Source: Flavobacterium psychrophilum
Lineage (GTDB): Bacteria; Bacteroidota; Bacteroidia; Flavobacteriales; Flavobacteriaceae
NCBI GenBank assembly: GCA_943325515.2
Contig: CALPPS020000046.1
Coordinates: forward strand, 1 to 18,916
Direction of reading: 5' to 3'
DNA length: 18,916 bases
Positions 8,292-16,299 of the stretch are shown piece by piece; position 1 is the first letter of the stretch, and every line of letters starts with the position of its first letter. The notes under the pieces were generated by a model that was not told where the DNA came from, did no database searches, and saw only the letters and a list, made by a program, of their open reading frames with translations. The position numbers were made by a program, and so were the translations under genes.

Positions 8292-9482
8292 TTATATGAT
8301 ATTTAGCTCTTTTGCTACTTCAGAAAATGCAATAATAGCTTCGTCAAGATGTTCTTTTGTGTGGGCTGCTGATAATTGAACTCTAATTCTAGCTTTATTT
8401 TTTGGCACTACTGGGAAAAAGAAACCTATTACATATATGTTTTTTTTAAGTAATTCCTCTGCCATAATCTGAGATAATTTTGCATCATAAAGCATTACTG
8501 GAACAATTGCAGAATCCCCATCTATAAAATTCAAACCTGCTTTGCGCAAACCATCTTTGAAGTAATTGGTATTCCATTCTAGTTTGTCTCTGAGCGTGGT
8601 GTCATTTTCTAAAAGTTCAAACACCTTAATAGACGCACCAACAATAGCTGGAGCTAAAGAATTAGAAAACAAATAAGGTCTTGATCGTTGGCGCAAAATT
8701 TCAATAATTTCTTTTTTGGCAGTGGTATAGCCGCCCATAGCTCCGCCGAGTGCTTTTCCTAAAGTTCCTGTTATGATGTCAACTCTTCCCATTACACCTT
8801 TGGCTTCAAGTGTACCTTTGCCAGTAGCTCCAATAAATCCTGCAGCATGACATTCATCTACCATGACTAATGCATCATACTTATCCGCTAAATCACATAT
8901 TTTATCCAATGGCGCTACTATTCCATCCATAGAGAAAACGCCATCGGTTACAATCAACTTGAAACGATGTCCAGCTTCTACTGCTTTTTTTAATTGGTTT
9001 TCCAAATCCTCTATATTGGAATTTTCATAACGATAGCGTGCCGCTTTACATAATCGAACGCCATCAATGATGGATGCATGATTTAAACTATCGGAAATAA
9101 TACAATCTTCTTCGCCTAATAAAGGTTCAAAAACACCACCATTAGCATCAAAAGCGGCTGCATACAGAATGGTATCTTCTGTTCCATAGAAATCAGCTAT
9201 CTTTTTTTCTAATGTCTTGTGAATATCTTGAGTGCCACAAATAAAACGCACAGAAGACATTCCAAAACCATGCGAATCTAAAGCATCTTTAGCGGCTTGA
9301 ATAACTTCAGGGTGTGACGATAACCCCAAATAATTATTGCCACAAAAATTCAGCACTGTTTTACCATTAACAACTATTTCTGCACCTTGTGGCGAAGTAA
9401 TAATGCGTTCTTTTTTATACAATCCATTTTCCTCAATGGTGTTTAATTCGTTTTGCAGGTGTTGTTGAAGTTTTCCGTACAT
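8292..9482 (-). CDS. kbl: Glycine C-acetyltransferase (2-amino-3-ketobutyrate CoA ligase)
   Basis: A 396-residue pyridoxal-phosphate enzyme of the alpha-oxoamine synthase family. With threonine dehydrogenase it converts threonine to glycine and acetyl-CoA: it cleaves 2-amino-3-oxobutyrate with CoA. The length and N-terminal [13 protein letters not shown] fit Kbl rather than BioF or serine palmitoyltransferase. Visible motifs: [16 protein letters not shown] (substrate entrance), [11 protein letters not shown] (cofactor-binding aspartate D209, H212) and [14 protein letters not shown] with the Schiff-base lysine K243. It starts 23 bases after the AddA-like gene ends, with no terminator between, so it is probably co-transcribed with the GNAT-addA operon. 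No threonine dehydrogenase gene is in the window. BioF and sphingolipid synthases are the main alternatives and are less likely. Confidence 0.93.
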   Translation of the reverse strand: MYGKLQQHLQNELNTIEENGLYKKERIITSPQGAEIVVNGKTVLNFCGNNYLGLSSHPEVIQAAKDALDSHGFGMSSVRFICGTQDIHKTLEKKIADFYGTEDTILYAAAFDANGGVFEPLLGEEDCIISDSLNHASIIDGVRLCKAARYRYENSNIEDLENQLKKAVEAGHRFKLIVTDGVFSMDGIVAPLDKICDLADKYDALVMVDECHAAGFIGATGKGTLEAKGVMGRVDIITGTLGKALGGAMGGYTTAKKEIIEILRQRSRPYLFSNSLAPAIVGASIKVFELLENDTTLRDKLEWNTNYFKDGLRKAGLNFIDGDSAIVPVMLYDAKLSQIMAEELLKKNIYVIGFFFPVVPKNKARIRVQLSAAHTKEHLDEAIIAFSEVAKELNII

Positions 9483-9505
9483 CTTTAATTTAAAGTTTGT
9501 TTCGC

Positions 9506-12500
9506 TTACAAATTTACCACTTCCAGAGTTTTCCCAATGTAAACTAAAGCTTTTTTAGTCACTTTGAATCCCATTTTTTCAATGGCGTTTTGATAATTTT
9601 CTAGTTGTAATTCATATTTGGCTTGATGCGAACCGGTTTTATAATCCAAAAGATAGATTTCTTTATTTTTTATTAAAACCATTCTGTCTGGTTTTACCAA
9701 ATTGCCTTCTTTTTGGATAATGGTTTTTTCATTTAAGATTACGCTTCCCTCTTCAAAAAAATCTAATAAATCTTTGTGATTTACAATTTCATTAATTGTT
9801 TTTTGAACAGTTTCTTTCTCAGATGTAGCGATTAATCCATTTTCTAAAGCTTTGGTCAGAGCCAAATCAATGTCATTTTCAGTTTTAACAAACGACAAAA
9901 TTTCGTGGATAATATTTCCGTATTCAATAGCTTTTTGCTGATTAGTATTCCACATCAAGCTTTCTCGCTGTGCTATTTTGATATGCTTTGGGTTTAAAGT
10001 TTCCTTTATTTGTGGAATTATTTTTGTATCATCAATTATCAATTTATGGTAAGAAAGTTTTTCCTCTGAGCCAAACGTATAAACAAGTTTGTTTTCCTCG
10101 TATAAGTTCCTATTAATTAGAAATTTGATAAAAAGAGATGCCATGTTATTAGGAAAAACTCCTTTGTCATTTTGCTTTTGCATTCTAGAAATAATATACA
10201 ATTGTTCTTCGGCTCTAGTTAATGCTACATATAAAACATTACTATTATCTAGTAAATCTTCTTGAATTTTTTGTTGAAAAATTGCTGATGCTGTTTCACC
10301 ATAATTTTCTACTTCTTTATTTTTTGCCACTAATGCTTTAGGCAAACCCAAAAGCTCTTCATCGGCATTTACCCAAATTTTATCTCCTTTATTTCGTGAA
10401 TAATCTTCTTCGGCAAAAGGGAAAATTACCACCGGGAATTCCAATCCTTTGGATTTATGAATGGTCATAATCCTTATGGCATCATTGCCTTCGGGCGAGG
10501 GAATACTTAGTTTTTCTTTTTGCATTTCCCAATATTGTAAAAAATCTGAAACCCCTGCTTGGGTTTTTAAGTCGCGTTCCAAAATAATATCTAGAAAATA
10601 TTGCAAATAGGCGTTTCTTTTTTCAATAGCAACAGCTTTGGAGATAACTAATTCTACTGCTTCATAAAGCGATTTTTTGCGAATAGAGGTAAACGAAATT
10701 TCAATATCAAATTGGAACAACCATTGTTGAAAATCGGGTTCTGTTTTTTGTTCCATTCCTTGCAAAATGAAATCGTGAATTTCTATTTTCCCAATTTGAT
10801 TTTGTGCCAAATAATATAAAAAGTTTGCCTTAGCTTCTAAATCATTTTTATTTTTCAAGTAGTGTAAAAAATGAATAATAAACTTTACTTCGGATGATGA
10901 ACCAAGTAATAAGCTTTCGGAAGATAAAATCGGAATCCCTTTTTCTGTCAAAAAATTGGCAATGGCAGTTCCTGGTTTTTTATTTCGCGTTAAAATGACA
11001 ATATCTTTATTAGAAAAACCATTTGATTTTACTTTTTTAATAGTTTGAAGAGTAGCTTCTAAATATTGTTCGATTTTATCTAAATTTTCTTCTTCATTAC
11101 TTTCGTCTTTATCAATTTTAGGCAAAAAAGTAATGTTTACAAATCCCCCTTTTTTATCATTAGTTTCTTGTTTGCTATGATTTTGGTATAAATCTTTATA
11201 ATCTTCATTCAAAAATTCATGGGATAAAAACCCAAATAATTGATTGTTAAAATCAATAATTTCAGTATAACTTCTATAATTTCTTTCTAATGAAAATTGT
11301 TTGAAGTCTGGATTAATAAATGGGTTTTCACCTTTACTCAAAGCTATAAATTGCTCCGCTTTTCCGCCACGCCATCGATATATAGATTGTTTTGGGTCGC
11401 CAACAATCATTAATGAACCTCTATCTCCATTCAAATCTTCGCTAGAAAGGGCATTGTCAATTAATGGGATGAGATTTTGCCATTGCATTTCGGATGTATC
11501 TTGAAATTCATCAATGAAAAAATTTCGATATTTTTCTCCCAATCTCTCATAAATAAAAGGCGCAGGTTGGTTTTGTATTTGCTCGTTTATTAATTTATTA
11601 AATTGTGTAATGGATAAAATTCCTTGTTCTTCTTGAATTTTTTTTAATTCAATATTCAATGTATTTAATAATGAAAGCGGGGTTATGTTTTTTAGGAAAG
11701 CATTATAGAATAAGTGTTTTTCAGCAATTTCGTTGATTTGAATTAATATATCTAAAAGTTCATTGGCAATTTCATCTACCCTTTCTTTTTGGTTTTGTGG
11801 TGTTTTTGCTGAATATCTTTTTCCTTCGCTTTCTTCAAGATATTTATAATGCCCTACATGCTTTACAACTTCTCCTTTTGATAATTTTAAAAAATGTTTT
11901 GGAATGTAACTTGAATAAAAAGAATCAAATTCAATGCCTTTATTTTCGATTAATTTCAATGCCAAATTTGCCAATTCAACACTGTTCGATTTCAATTCTA
12001 AAGTATGTGCTACTATTTTATTTTTGATTTCAACAAAATCTGTAATGGTTTTATCATTGAAATGGGTTATTTCTTCGCGATTATTTTCATTTAAAATCAA
12101 TTTTCCGGTTTCCATAATCTCTCTAGAAATGTCCCAAGATTTATCATCATCGGTTTTTTCCATAGTGAAATCTATGAGCAATTTGGTTAAGGTTTCATCA
12201 TTTCCTGCTTCTGAAATGATAGCATCAACCGCTTCTGCTAAAAGGTTTTCTGAGTCGAGGGAAACATCAAAAGTTATTGGCAATCCTAAATCATGAGCAA
12301 AAGCCCTAATGACTTTGTGGGTAAATTTATCAATAGTAGAAATATCAAAAGAGGCATAATTATGGATTAAGTTTTTGATAATGCTTTTTGCTTTTTCTGT
12401 AATGCTTTGCAAACTCAATCCCGTTTCTGCCTGTATGTTCTGCATCACTTGTAATGCTTTTTCAGAGGGGTTGTCTTTGGCAAATTCTGATAGATTTCCT

Positions 12501-12676
12501 AATACACGACTTTTCATTTCATGTACCGCTTTGTTGGTAAATGTAATAGCAAGTATGTTTCGGTAAGCATCTGGTTTTTTCGATAATAGAATAATCTTTA
12601 AATATTCTTTTACCAAAGTATAGGTTTTTCCAGAACCGGCGGAAGCATCATATATAGAAAAAGCTGGTTTTTGCAT
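9506..12676 (-). CDS. AddA/RecB-like UvrD-family helicase-nuclease
   Basis: A 1056-residue superfamily 1A helicase fused to a C-terminal nuclease, the expected motor subunit of an AddAB-type double-strand-break repair enzyme. Helicase motifs in order: Walker A ASAGSGKT (K17), [10 protein letters not shown] (41-50), Walker [12 protein letters not shown] (D389, E390), [13 protein letters not shown] (426-438), [21 protein letters not shown], and [13 protein letters not shown]. The PD-(D/E)XK nuclease follows: H924 (GNIIHEIL), D997 (KPDRM), and D1011/K1013 (LLDYKTG). Both active centres look intact. The start ATG overlaps the stop of the upstream acetyltransferase gene (TAATG), so translation is probably coupled. 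The AddB-like partner is 2.8 kb downstream beyond kbl and ompA. Confidence 0.92.
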   Translation of the reverse strand: MQKPAFSIYDASAGSGKTYTLVKEYLKIILLSKKPDAYRNILAITFTNKAVHEMKSRVLGNLSEFAKDNPSEKALQVMQNIQAETGLSLQSITEKAKSIIKNLIHNYASFDISTIDKFTHKVIRAFAHDLGLPITFDVSLDSENLLAEAVDAIISEAGNDETLTKLLIDFTMEKTDDDKSWDISREIMETGKLILNENNREEITHFNDKTITDFVEIKNKIVAHTLELKSNSVELANLALKLIENKGIEFDSFYSSYIPKHFLKLSKGEVVKHVGHYKYLEESEGKRYSAKTPQNQKERVDEIANELLDILIQINEIAEKHLFYNAFLKNITPLSLLNTLNIELKKIQEEQGILSITQFNKLINEQIQNQPAPFIYERLGEKYRNFFIDEFQDTSEMQWQNLIPLIDNALSSEDLNGDRGSLMIVGDPKQSIYRWRGGKAEQFIALSKGENPFINPDFKQFSLERNYRSYTEIIDFNNQLFGFLSHEFLNEDYKDLYQNHSKQETNDKKGGFVNITFLPKIDKDESNEEENLDKIEQYLEATLQTIKKVKSNGFSNKDIVILTRNKKPGTAIANFLTEKGIPILSSESLLLGSSSEVKFIIHFLHYLKNKNDLEAKANFLYYLAQNQIGKIEIHDFILQGMEQKTEPDFQQWLFQFDIEISFTSIRKKSLYEAVELVISKAVAIEKRNAYLQYFLDIILERDLKTQAGVSDFLQYWEMQKEKLSIPSPEGNDAIRIMTIHKSKGLEFPVVIFPFAEEDYSRNKGDKIWVNADEELLGLPKALVAKNKEVENYGETASAIFQQKIQEDLLDNSNVLYVALTRAEEQLYIISRMQKQNDKGVFPNNMASLFIKFLINRNLYEENKLVYTFGSEEKLSYHKLIIDDTKIIPQIKETLNPKHIKIAQRESLMWNTNQQKAIEYGNIIHEILSFVKTENDIDLALTKALENGLIATSEKETVQKTINEIVNHKDLLDFFEEGSVILNEKTIIQKEGNLVKPDRMVLIKNKEIYLLDYKTGSHQAKYELQLENYQNAIEKMGFKVTKKALVYIGKTLEVVNL

Positions 12677-13197
12677 TAGTTTTTAATTATTAGATAAACA
12701 AAATTCATTTTGCTGTCTTCGCCATAATACACTACTTCAACTTCATCTACTTTCACAGCTCCTATCTTTTCAATGGCTTTTTGCGACCGAATATTTAATG
12801 CGCCAACGTGAAAATATACTTTGTCTACAAATTGAAAGGCATAATCAAGCATTAGTTTTTTTATAGCGGCGTTATAACCTTTGCCCCAAAATTTTCTTCC
12901 GATAAAAGTATACCCAATCAAAATGGAGCTTTCCTTTTCATTAAAATCATAAAAACGACTGCTACCGATAACTTCATCAGTCTTGTTTTCGCGAATTATA
13001 AATGCGCCTTTTGAAAGCAATGCGCCTTCAAAATAATTATGAAAAACATTTTTTTGATAGCGTAATTTGTTTGGATGTTGTTCCCAAACCAAAGGATCTG
13101 AAGCCACTTTATATAATTCTTCAAAATCAATTTTTTGAAGAGGAATTAACTGAATTGTTTCGTTTTTTAAATCAATTGGTTGAATAGTGAAACTCAT
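12676..13197 (-). CDS. GNAT-family N-acetyltransferase (RimJ/RimL-like)
   Basis: A 173-residue acetyltransferase. The acetyl-CoA-binding loop is RKFWGKGYNAAIKKLM (101-116), following the beta-strand LIGYTFIG, and the C-terminal half has HVGALNIRSQKAIEKIGAVK (130-149), the pattern of the RimJ/RimL group that acetylates protein N termini or small amines. The acceptor substrate cannot be predicted. It is the first gene of a leftward operon with the AddA-like helicase (one-base stop/start overlap), although nothing in the sequence shows a functional tie to DNA repair. A promoter match lies about 56 bases upstream, overlapping the control region of the divergent superoxide dismutase gene. Confidence 0.9.
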   Translation of the reverse strand: MSFTIQPIDLKNETIQLIPLQKIDFEELYKVASDPLVWEQHPNKLRYQKNVFHNYFEGALLSKGAFIIRENKTDEVIGSSRFYDFNEKESSILIGYTFIGRKFWGKGYNAAIKKLMLDYAFQFVDKVYFHVGALNIRSQKAIEKIGAVKVDEVEVVYYGEDSKMNFVYLIIKN

Positions 13198-13242
13198 TTA
13201 GTTTAGCAATGTTTTTTTTAATGAAATTTTATAAAAATAGTA

Positions 13243-13274
13243 TTTCTTTTTACAAAGTTAAATGTATAAATTTG
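13243..13274 (+). promoter_or_regulatory. Promoter of the superoxide dismutase gene
   Basis: TAAATTTG (13267-13274) is an exact TAnnTTTG match; the -33 element is weak (TTTC at 13243-13246, 20 bases upstream). The leader would be about 28 bases. It physically interleaves with the promoter of the divergent GNAT-addA operon. Confidence 0.5.
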
Positions 13275-13281
13275 AATTCAA
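13253..13281 (-). promoter_or_regulatory. Promoter of the GNAT-addA operon
   Basis: On the minus strand TAACTTTG (13260-13253) matches TAnnTTTG exactly, with TTG (13281-13279) 18 bases upstream as the -33 element. The predicted leader is about 50 bases. Confidence 0.5.
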
Positions 13282-13308
13282 TTTAATAGTAACTAAAATA
13301 AAAATATC

Positions 13309-13917
13309 ATGGCTTTTGAATTACCACAATTACCTTATGCATATGATGCATTAGAACCGCATATTGATGCTAAAACAATGGAAATTCACCATTCAAAACA
13401 TCATAATGCTTATACAACCAATCTTAATGCTGCCATAGCAGGAACAGATATGGAGGGAAAAACAATTGAAAACATTTTAATTAATTTAGATATGACAAAC
13501 ATGGCTGTTAGAAATAATGGCGGTGGTTTTTACAATCACAACTTGTTTTGGAAAGTAATGTCTCCTAATGGTGGTGGAAAACCAACTGGTGAATTAGCTG
13601 ACGCTATTGATGCTGCTTTTGGAACATTTGAAGAGTTCAAAGCACAATTTGCTAAAGCAGGAGCTACTCGCTTTGGTTCTGGTTGGGCTTGGTTATGTGT
13701 TCACAAAGGCGGAAAAGTAGCAGTGTGTTCAACACCAAATCAAGACAATCCATTAATGCCAGATGCAGCATGCGGTGGCTTCCCAATTTTAGGAATGGAT
13801 GTTTGGGAACATGCTTATTATTTGCATTATCAAAATCGTCGTCCAGATTATATTGAAGCATTCTTTAATGTTATTAATTGGACGGAAGTAGCTAGACTTT
13901 TTGCTTTAGAAAAATAA
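13309..13917 (+). CDS. sodA: Superoxide dismutase (Fe/Mn family, Mn-type signature)
   Basis: A 202-residue cytosolic superoxide dismutase converting superoxide to oxygen and hydrogen peroxide. The four metal ligands are H27 ([10 protein letters not shown]), H77 (FYNHNLFW), D164 and H168 ([12 protein letters not shown]). The second-sphere residues suggest manganese: glycine in the N-terminal segment (NNGGGFYNH) and glutamine at Q145 (NQDNPLM), the arrangement of Mn enzymes, whereas Fe enzymes place the glutamine in the N-terminal half. A cambialistic enzyme cannot be excluded. There is no signal peptide, and the length is normal for the family. It is monocistronic, with its own promoter and terminator. 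Confidence 0.96.
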   Translation: MAFELPQLPYAYDALEPHIDAKTMEIHHSKHHNAYTTNLNAAIAGTDMEGKTIENILINLDMTNMAVRNNGGGFYNHNLFWKVMSPNGGGKPTGELADAIDAAFGTFEEFKAQFAKAGATRFGSGWAWLCVHKGGKVAVCSTPNQDNPLMPDAACGGFPILGMDVWEHAYYLHYQNRRPDYIEAFFNVINWTEVARLFALEK

Positions 13918-13942
13918 TCTTAAATTATTTTTACATAGTGAG

Positions 13943-13969
13943 ACCGATTGTGAAAGCAATCGGTTTTTT
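13943..13969 (+). terminator. Rho-independent terminator of sodA
   Basis: Perfect 8-base stem ACCGATTG/CAATCGGT with loop TGAAAG, followed by a T tract, 25 bases after the sodA stop. Confidence 0.9.
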
Positions 13970-14148
13970 ATTTTTGATAAGTTGAGATTAACTGTTGGAA
14001 TTTATTTTGAATCTAATGTACTAAATGCACTGTAATTATAACTATTCACATCAATTGAATAGGCATTAATTTACATACAAAATTGATTGGAATGATCAGG
14101 AAAAGAGGGGAAAAGTACTTTTATACAGATTTTTCAGTTACCGTAAAT

Positions 14149-14180
14149 AAAAAAGGCGAAAATTTCTTTTCACCTTTTTT
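14149..14180 (-). terminator. Rho-independent terminator (minus strand)
   Basis: Stem AAAAAAGGCGAAAA / TTTTCACCTTTTTT, 14 pairs around a TTTC loop. The only imperfect pair is C-A on the plus strand but G-U on the minus strand, so the structure favours leftward transcripts. It ends either the PurF-like mRNA (124 bases past its stop) or a separate small RNA starting near 14221. Confidence 0.8.
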
Positions 14181-14221
14181 GCCCCAAATCTACCATAAAC
14201 TTAACCTACTAATGCTATGGT
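14149..14221 (-). ncRNA. Candidate small RNA of about 72 nt
   Basis: A promoter match (TTTG at 14258-14255, then TACATTTG at 14233-14226) would start transcription near 14221. Exactly there a 6-base stem begins (ACCATA at the 5' end, TATGGT 18 bases later; plus-strand 14192-14221). A short linker with GATTTGGGGC follows, then the strong terminator hairpin. No start codon with a plausible frame lies inside. Start-adjacent hairpin plus terminator is the usual shape of an intergenic small RNA; the alternative is that this is the 3' untranslated part of the PurF-like mRNA. No known RNA family was recognised. Confidence 0.35.
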
Positions 14222-14225
14222 GATG

Positions 14226-14258
14226 CAAATGTAATAAGTTTAATGTTTCGACGACAAA
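14226..14258 (-). promoter_or_regulatory. Promoter match inside the 3' region of the PurF-like gene
   Basis: Minus-strand TTTG (14258-14255), 21 bases, TACATTTG (14233-14226). The -7 element is exact; the spacing is one to two bases longer than the best matches in this window. It points away from any coding region and toward the terminator at 14149-14180. Confidence 0.4.
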
Positions 14259-14273
14259 CTTTTCGGATGAACG

Positions 14274-14304
14274 GCATTAAAAATCGATTAAATGCATTAA
14301 AAAT
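14274..14304. repeat. 11-base direct repeat at the PurF-like stop codon
   Basis: GCATTAAAAAT at 14274-14284 and again at 14294-14304, exactly 20 bases apart, abutting the stop codon (14305-14307). In such A+T-rich sequence it may be chance. Confidence 0.5.
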
Positions 14305-16203
14305 TTAATAGGCACGAGCATCTTTCCCTTCGTAAAAGTTCATGAAAGCTTTATTTACAACTCTATTTCCACCAGGCGTTGGATAATCACCAGTGAAGTA
14401 CCAATCTCCAAGGTTTTTTGGACAAGCTATATGAAGATTTTCTACGGTTTGGAAAATGATTTTTACCTCAGCTTTAATGTCTTCTGGATGCAATAGGTCA
14501 GCAATTTTATTAGAAATTTCGGTATCCGAAAAAGGAGCGTAAATTTCAGTTACAAAGTTTAATACTTCTGCATCTTTTAGATTTTCCTGAGATTTACATT
14601 TTTTATAAACATCATCAACAATATGATATTGATTTCTTTCTTTTAACAATTCAATTGCTGCTTGAAAAGCGATTAAACCTTCCAATTTTGCCATGTCGAT
14701 TCCATAACAATCGGGATAACGAATTTGTGGTGCCGATGAAACTACAACAATGCGTTTAGGGTTTAGCCTACCCATCATTTTTAGGATACTTTTCTTTAAA
14801 GTAGTTCCTCTAACAATACTGTCATCAATAATCACCAAGTTATCAGTCGGTTTAATTACACCATAAGTCACATCATAAACGTGTGCTACTAAATCATCTC
14901 GACTACTATCTTCAGTTATAAAAGTTCTGAGTTTGGCATCTTTTATAGCTATTTTTTCGGTTCTAATTTTTACCGAAAGTATTTCTTCTAATTTTTCTTT
15001 GGTTAATATTTTTCTATTGTCGAGAATAAATTTGTTTTTTCTTTGATTAAGAAAATCATTTGCCGCTTCTATCATTCCATAAAAAGAAGTTTCCGCAGTA
15101 TTTGGGATAAAAGAAAAAACAGAGTTGTCTGTATCATCTTCAATGGCTTCAAGAACCGCCGGCAAAATCAATTTACCCAATTCTTTTCTTTCTTGATAAA
15201 TTTCAGCATCGCTTCCTCTAGAAAAGTAGATGCGTTCAAAGGAACAGGCTTTTTTTACCGTTGGTGTGATGATTTCTTGTTGAGAAACGGCGCCGTTTTT
15301 TTTGATAATTAATGTATTTCCAGGGAGTAATTCTTCTACTTTTTCAAAAGGAACATTGAAAACCGTTTGAATTACGGGGCGTTCTGAAGCAACCACTACA
15401 ATTTCATCATCCTCATAAAAATAAGCAGGACGAATACCAGCTGGGTCACGAAACACAAACGCATCACCATGGCCTAAAAGTCCTGCCATAGCATAGCCAC
15501 CATCCCAACCTTTAGAAGCGCGTTTTAATATTTTAGCAATATCAAGTTTTTCGGCAATAACTGGAGAAGCCTCTCTTTTTGACAACCCATTGTTTTTACA
15601 TTCTTGATATAAATCAGTAACTTCATCGTCAAGAAAATGGCCTATTTTTTCCATTACAGTTACGGTATCCGCCATTTCTTTTGGATGCTGACCAAGTTCA
15701 ACTAAACTATTGAAAAGTTCTGTTACATTAGTCATGTTAAAATTGCCTGCCAAAATCAGATTTCGATGCATCCAATTGTTTTGACGCAGAAAAGGATGCA
15801 CACTTTCAATACTGTTTTTTCCAAAAGTTCCGTATCGAACATGGCCTAAAAATAATTCGCCTATGTAGGGAATATTTGCTTTTTGCAATGCTGCACTGTT
15901 CTGATATTCTGGATGTGAAGTTAATTCAGCATTGATTCGCTCATTGATTTGAGCAAAAACATCTTGAATAGGTTGCGTATTATTGGAACGAACTCTGCTA
16001 ATGTATCTTTCGCCAGGATCAACATCTAGTTTTATAGAGGCAAAACCTGCTCCATCTTGGCCACGGTTGTGCTGCTTTTCCATTAAAAGATACATTTTTT
16101 GTATCCCATAAAAAGCCGAACCATATTTTTCTTTATAAAATTCTAATGGTTTTTTTAATCGTAAAAGGGCAATTCCACATTCGTGTTTAATGGCGTCACT
16201 CAT
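14305..16203 (-). CDS. Long PurF-like amidophosphoribosyltransferase (Bacteroidetes paralogue)
   Basis: A 632-residue class II glutamine amidotransferase fused to a phosphoribosyltransferase domain, as in PurF, which makes phosphoribosylamine from PRPP and glutamine in the first step of purine synthesis. The nucleophile would be C9 (HECGIALL), exposed after removal of an 8-residue propeptide, as in B. subtilis PurF. Glutaminase motifs follow: NRGQDGAG (46-53), GHVRYGT (120-126), AGNFN and GWDGGYA. The PRPP loop VIIDDSIVRGTT is at 457-468. The protein is about 120-160 residues longer than ordinary PurF: there is an insert before RTFITED (about 380-425) and a C-terminal extension (about 530-632) ending GDYPTPGGNRVVNKAF. 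It is therefore probably a paralogue and not the main PurF; its exact reaction is unproven. It lies 96 bases after a PfkB kinase gene, beyond a terminator. Confidence 0.85.
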   Translation of the reverse strand: MSDAIKHECGIALLRLKKPLEFYKEKYGSAFYGIQKMYLLMEKQHNRGQDGAGFASIKLDVDPGERYISRVRSNNTQPIQDVFAQINERINAELTSHPEYQNSAALQKANIPYIGELFLGHVRYGTFGKNSIESVHPFLRQNNWMHRNLILAGNFNMTNVTELFNSLVELGQHPKEMADTVTVMEKIGHFLDDEVTDLYQECKNNGLSKREASPVIAEKLDIAKILKRASKGWDGGYAMAGLLGHGDAFVFRDPAGIRPAYFYEDDEIVVVASERPVIQTVFNVPFEKVEELLPGNTLIIKKNGAVSQQEIITPTVKKACSFERIYFSRGSDAEIYQERKELGKLILPAVLEAIEDDTDNSVFSFIPNTAETSFYGMIEAANDFLNQRKNKFILDNRKILTKEKLEEILSVKIRTEKIAIKDAKLRTFITEDSSRDDLVAHVYDVTYGVIKPTDNLVIIDDSIVRGTTLKKSILKMMGRLNPKRIVVVSSAPQIRYPDCYGIDMAKLEGLIAFQAAIELLKERNQYHIVDDVYKKCKSQENLKDAEVLNFVTEIYAPFSDTEISNKIADLLHPEDIKAEVKIIFQTVENLHIACPKNLGDWYFTGDYPTPGGNRVVNKAFMNFYEGKDARAY

Positions 16204-16222
16204 GATAGTAGTTGTGTTGCTT

Positions 16223-16243
16223 AAGCTGAACTTGTTTCAGCTT
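16223..16243 (-). promoter_or_regulatory. Hairpin in the leader of the PurF-like gene
   Basis: Perfect 8-base inverted repeat AAGCTGAA / TTCAGCTT with a 5-base loop, 20 bases before the start codon. It lies between the kinase terminator and the PurF-like ATG, so it would be in the mRNA leader and could affect initiation or bind a regulator. No T tract follows. No TAnnTTTG promoter was found between the terminator and the ATG. Confidence 0.45.
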
Positions 16244-16265
16244 GTGTTTCTATTATTTTATTCTA

Positions 16266-16295
16266 AATAAAAATGCCCCGAAAATTTCGAGGCAT
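16266..16295 (-). terminator. Rho-independent terminator of the PfkB kinase gene
   Basis: Minus-strand RNA stem AUGCCUCG/CGGGGCAU, extended by A-U pairs around the loop, then UUUUUAUUU. The single imperfect pair is G-U on the minus strand and C-A on the plus strand, confirming leftward use. It begins 4 bases after the kinase stop. Confidence 0.85.
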
Positions 16296-16299
16296 AAAT

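Larger units (their letters stand above)
13918..14304. other. Gene-free interval between convergent sodA and the PurF-like gene
   Basis: This 387-base gap contains the sodA terminator (13943-13969), a minus-strand terminator (14149-14180), a minus-strand promoter match with a hairpin just downstream (14192-14258), and an 11-base direct repeat next to the PurF-like stop. Nothing recognisable was seen in 13970-14148. The only sizeable reading frame (14092-14223, plus strand, 43 codons) runs through the terminator and is not believed. Confidence 0.6.

Noticed and set aside
11934..12296. Plus-strand frame of 120 codons
   Set aside because: Antisense shadow of the AddA-like helicase; low-complexity serine/phenylalanine-rich product with no start signals.
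14092..14223. A 43-codon plus-strand reading frame starting MIRKRGEKYFYTDF
   Set aside because: It runs straight through the strong minus-strand terminator hairpin and has no promoter or recognisable homology; its codons are what the hairpin dictates.
14196..14241. Inverted repeat AAACTTA / TAAGTTT with a 31-base loop
   Set aside because: Only seven A+T-rich pairs around a long loop, expected by chance in this composition.
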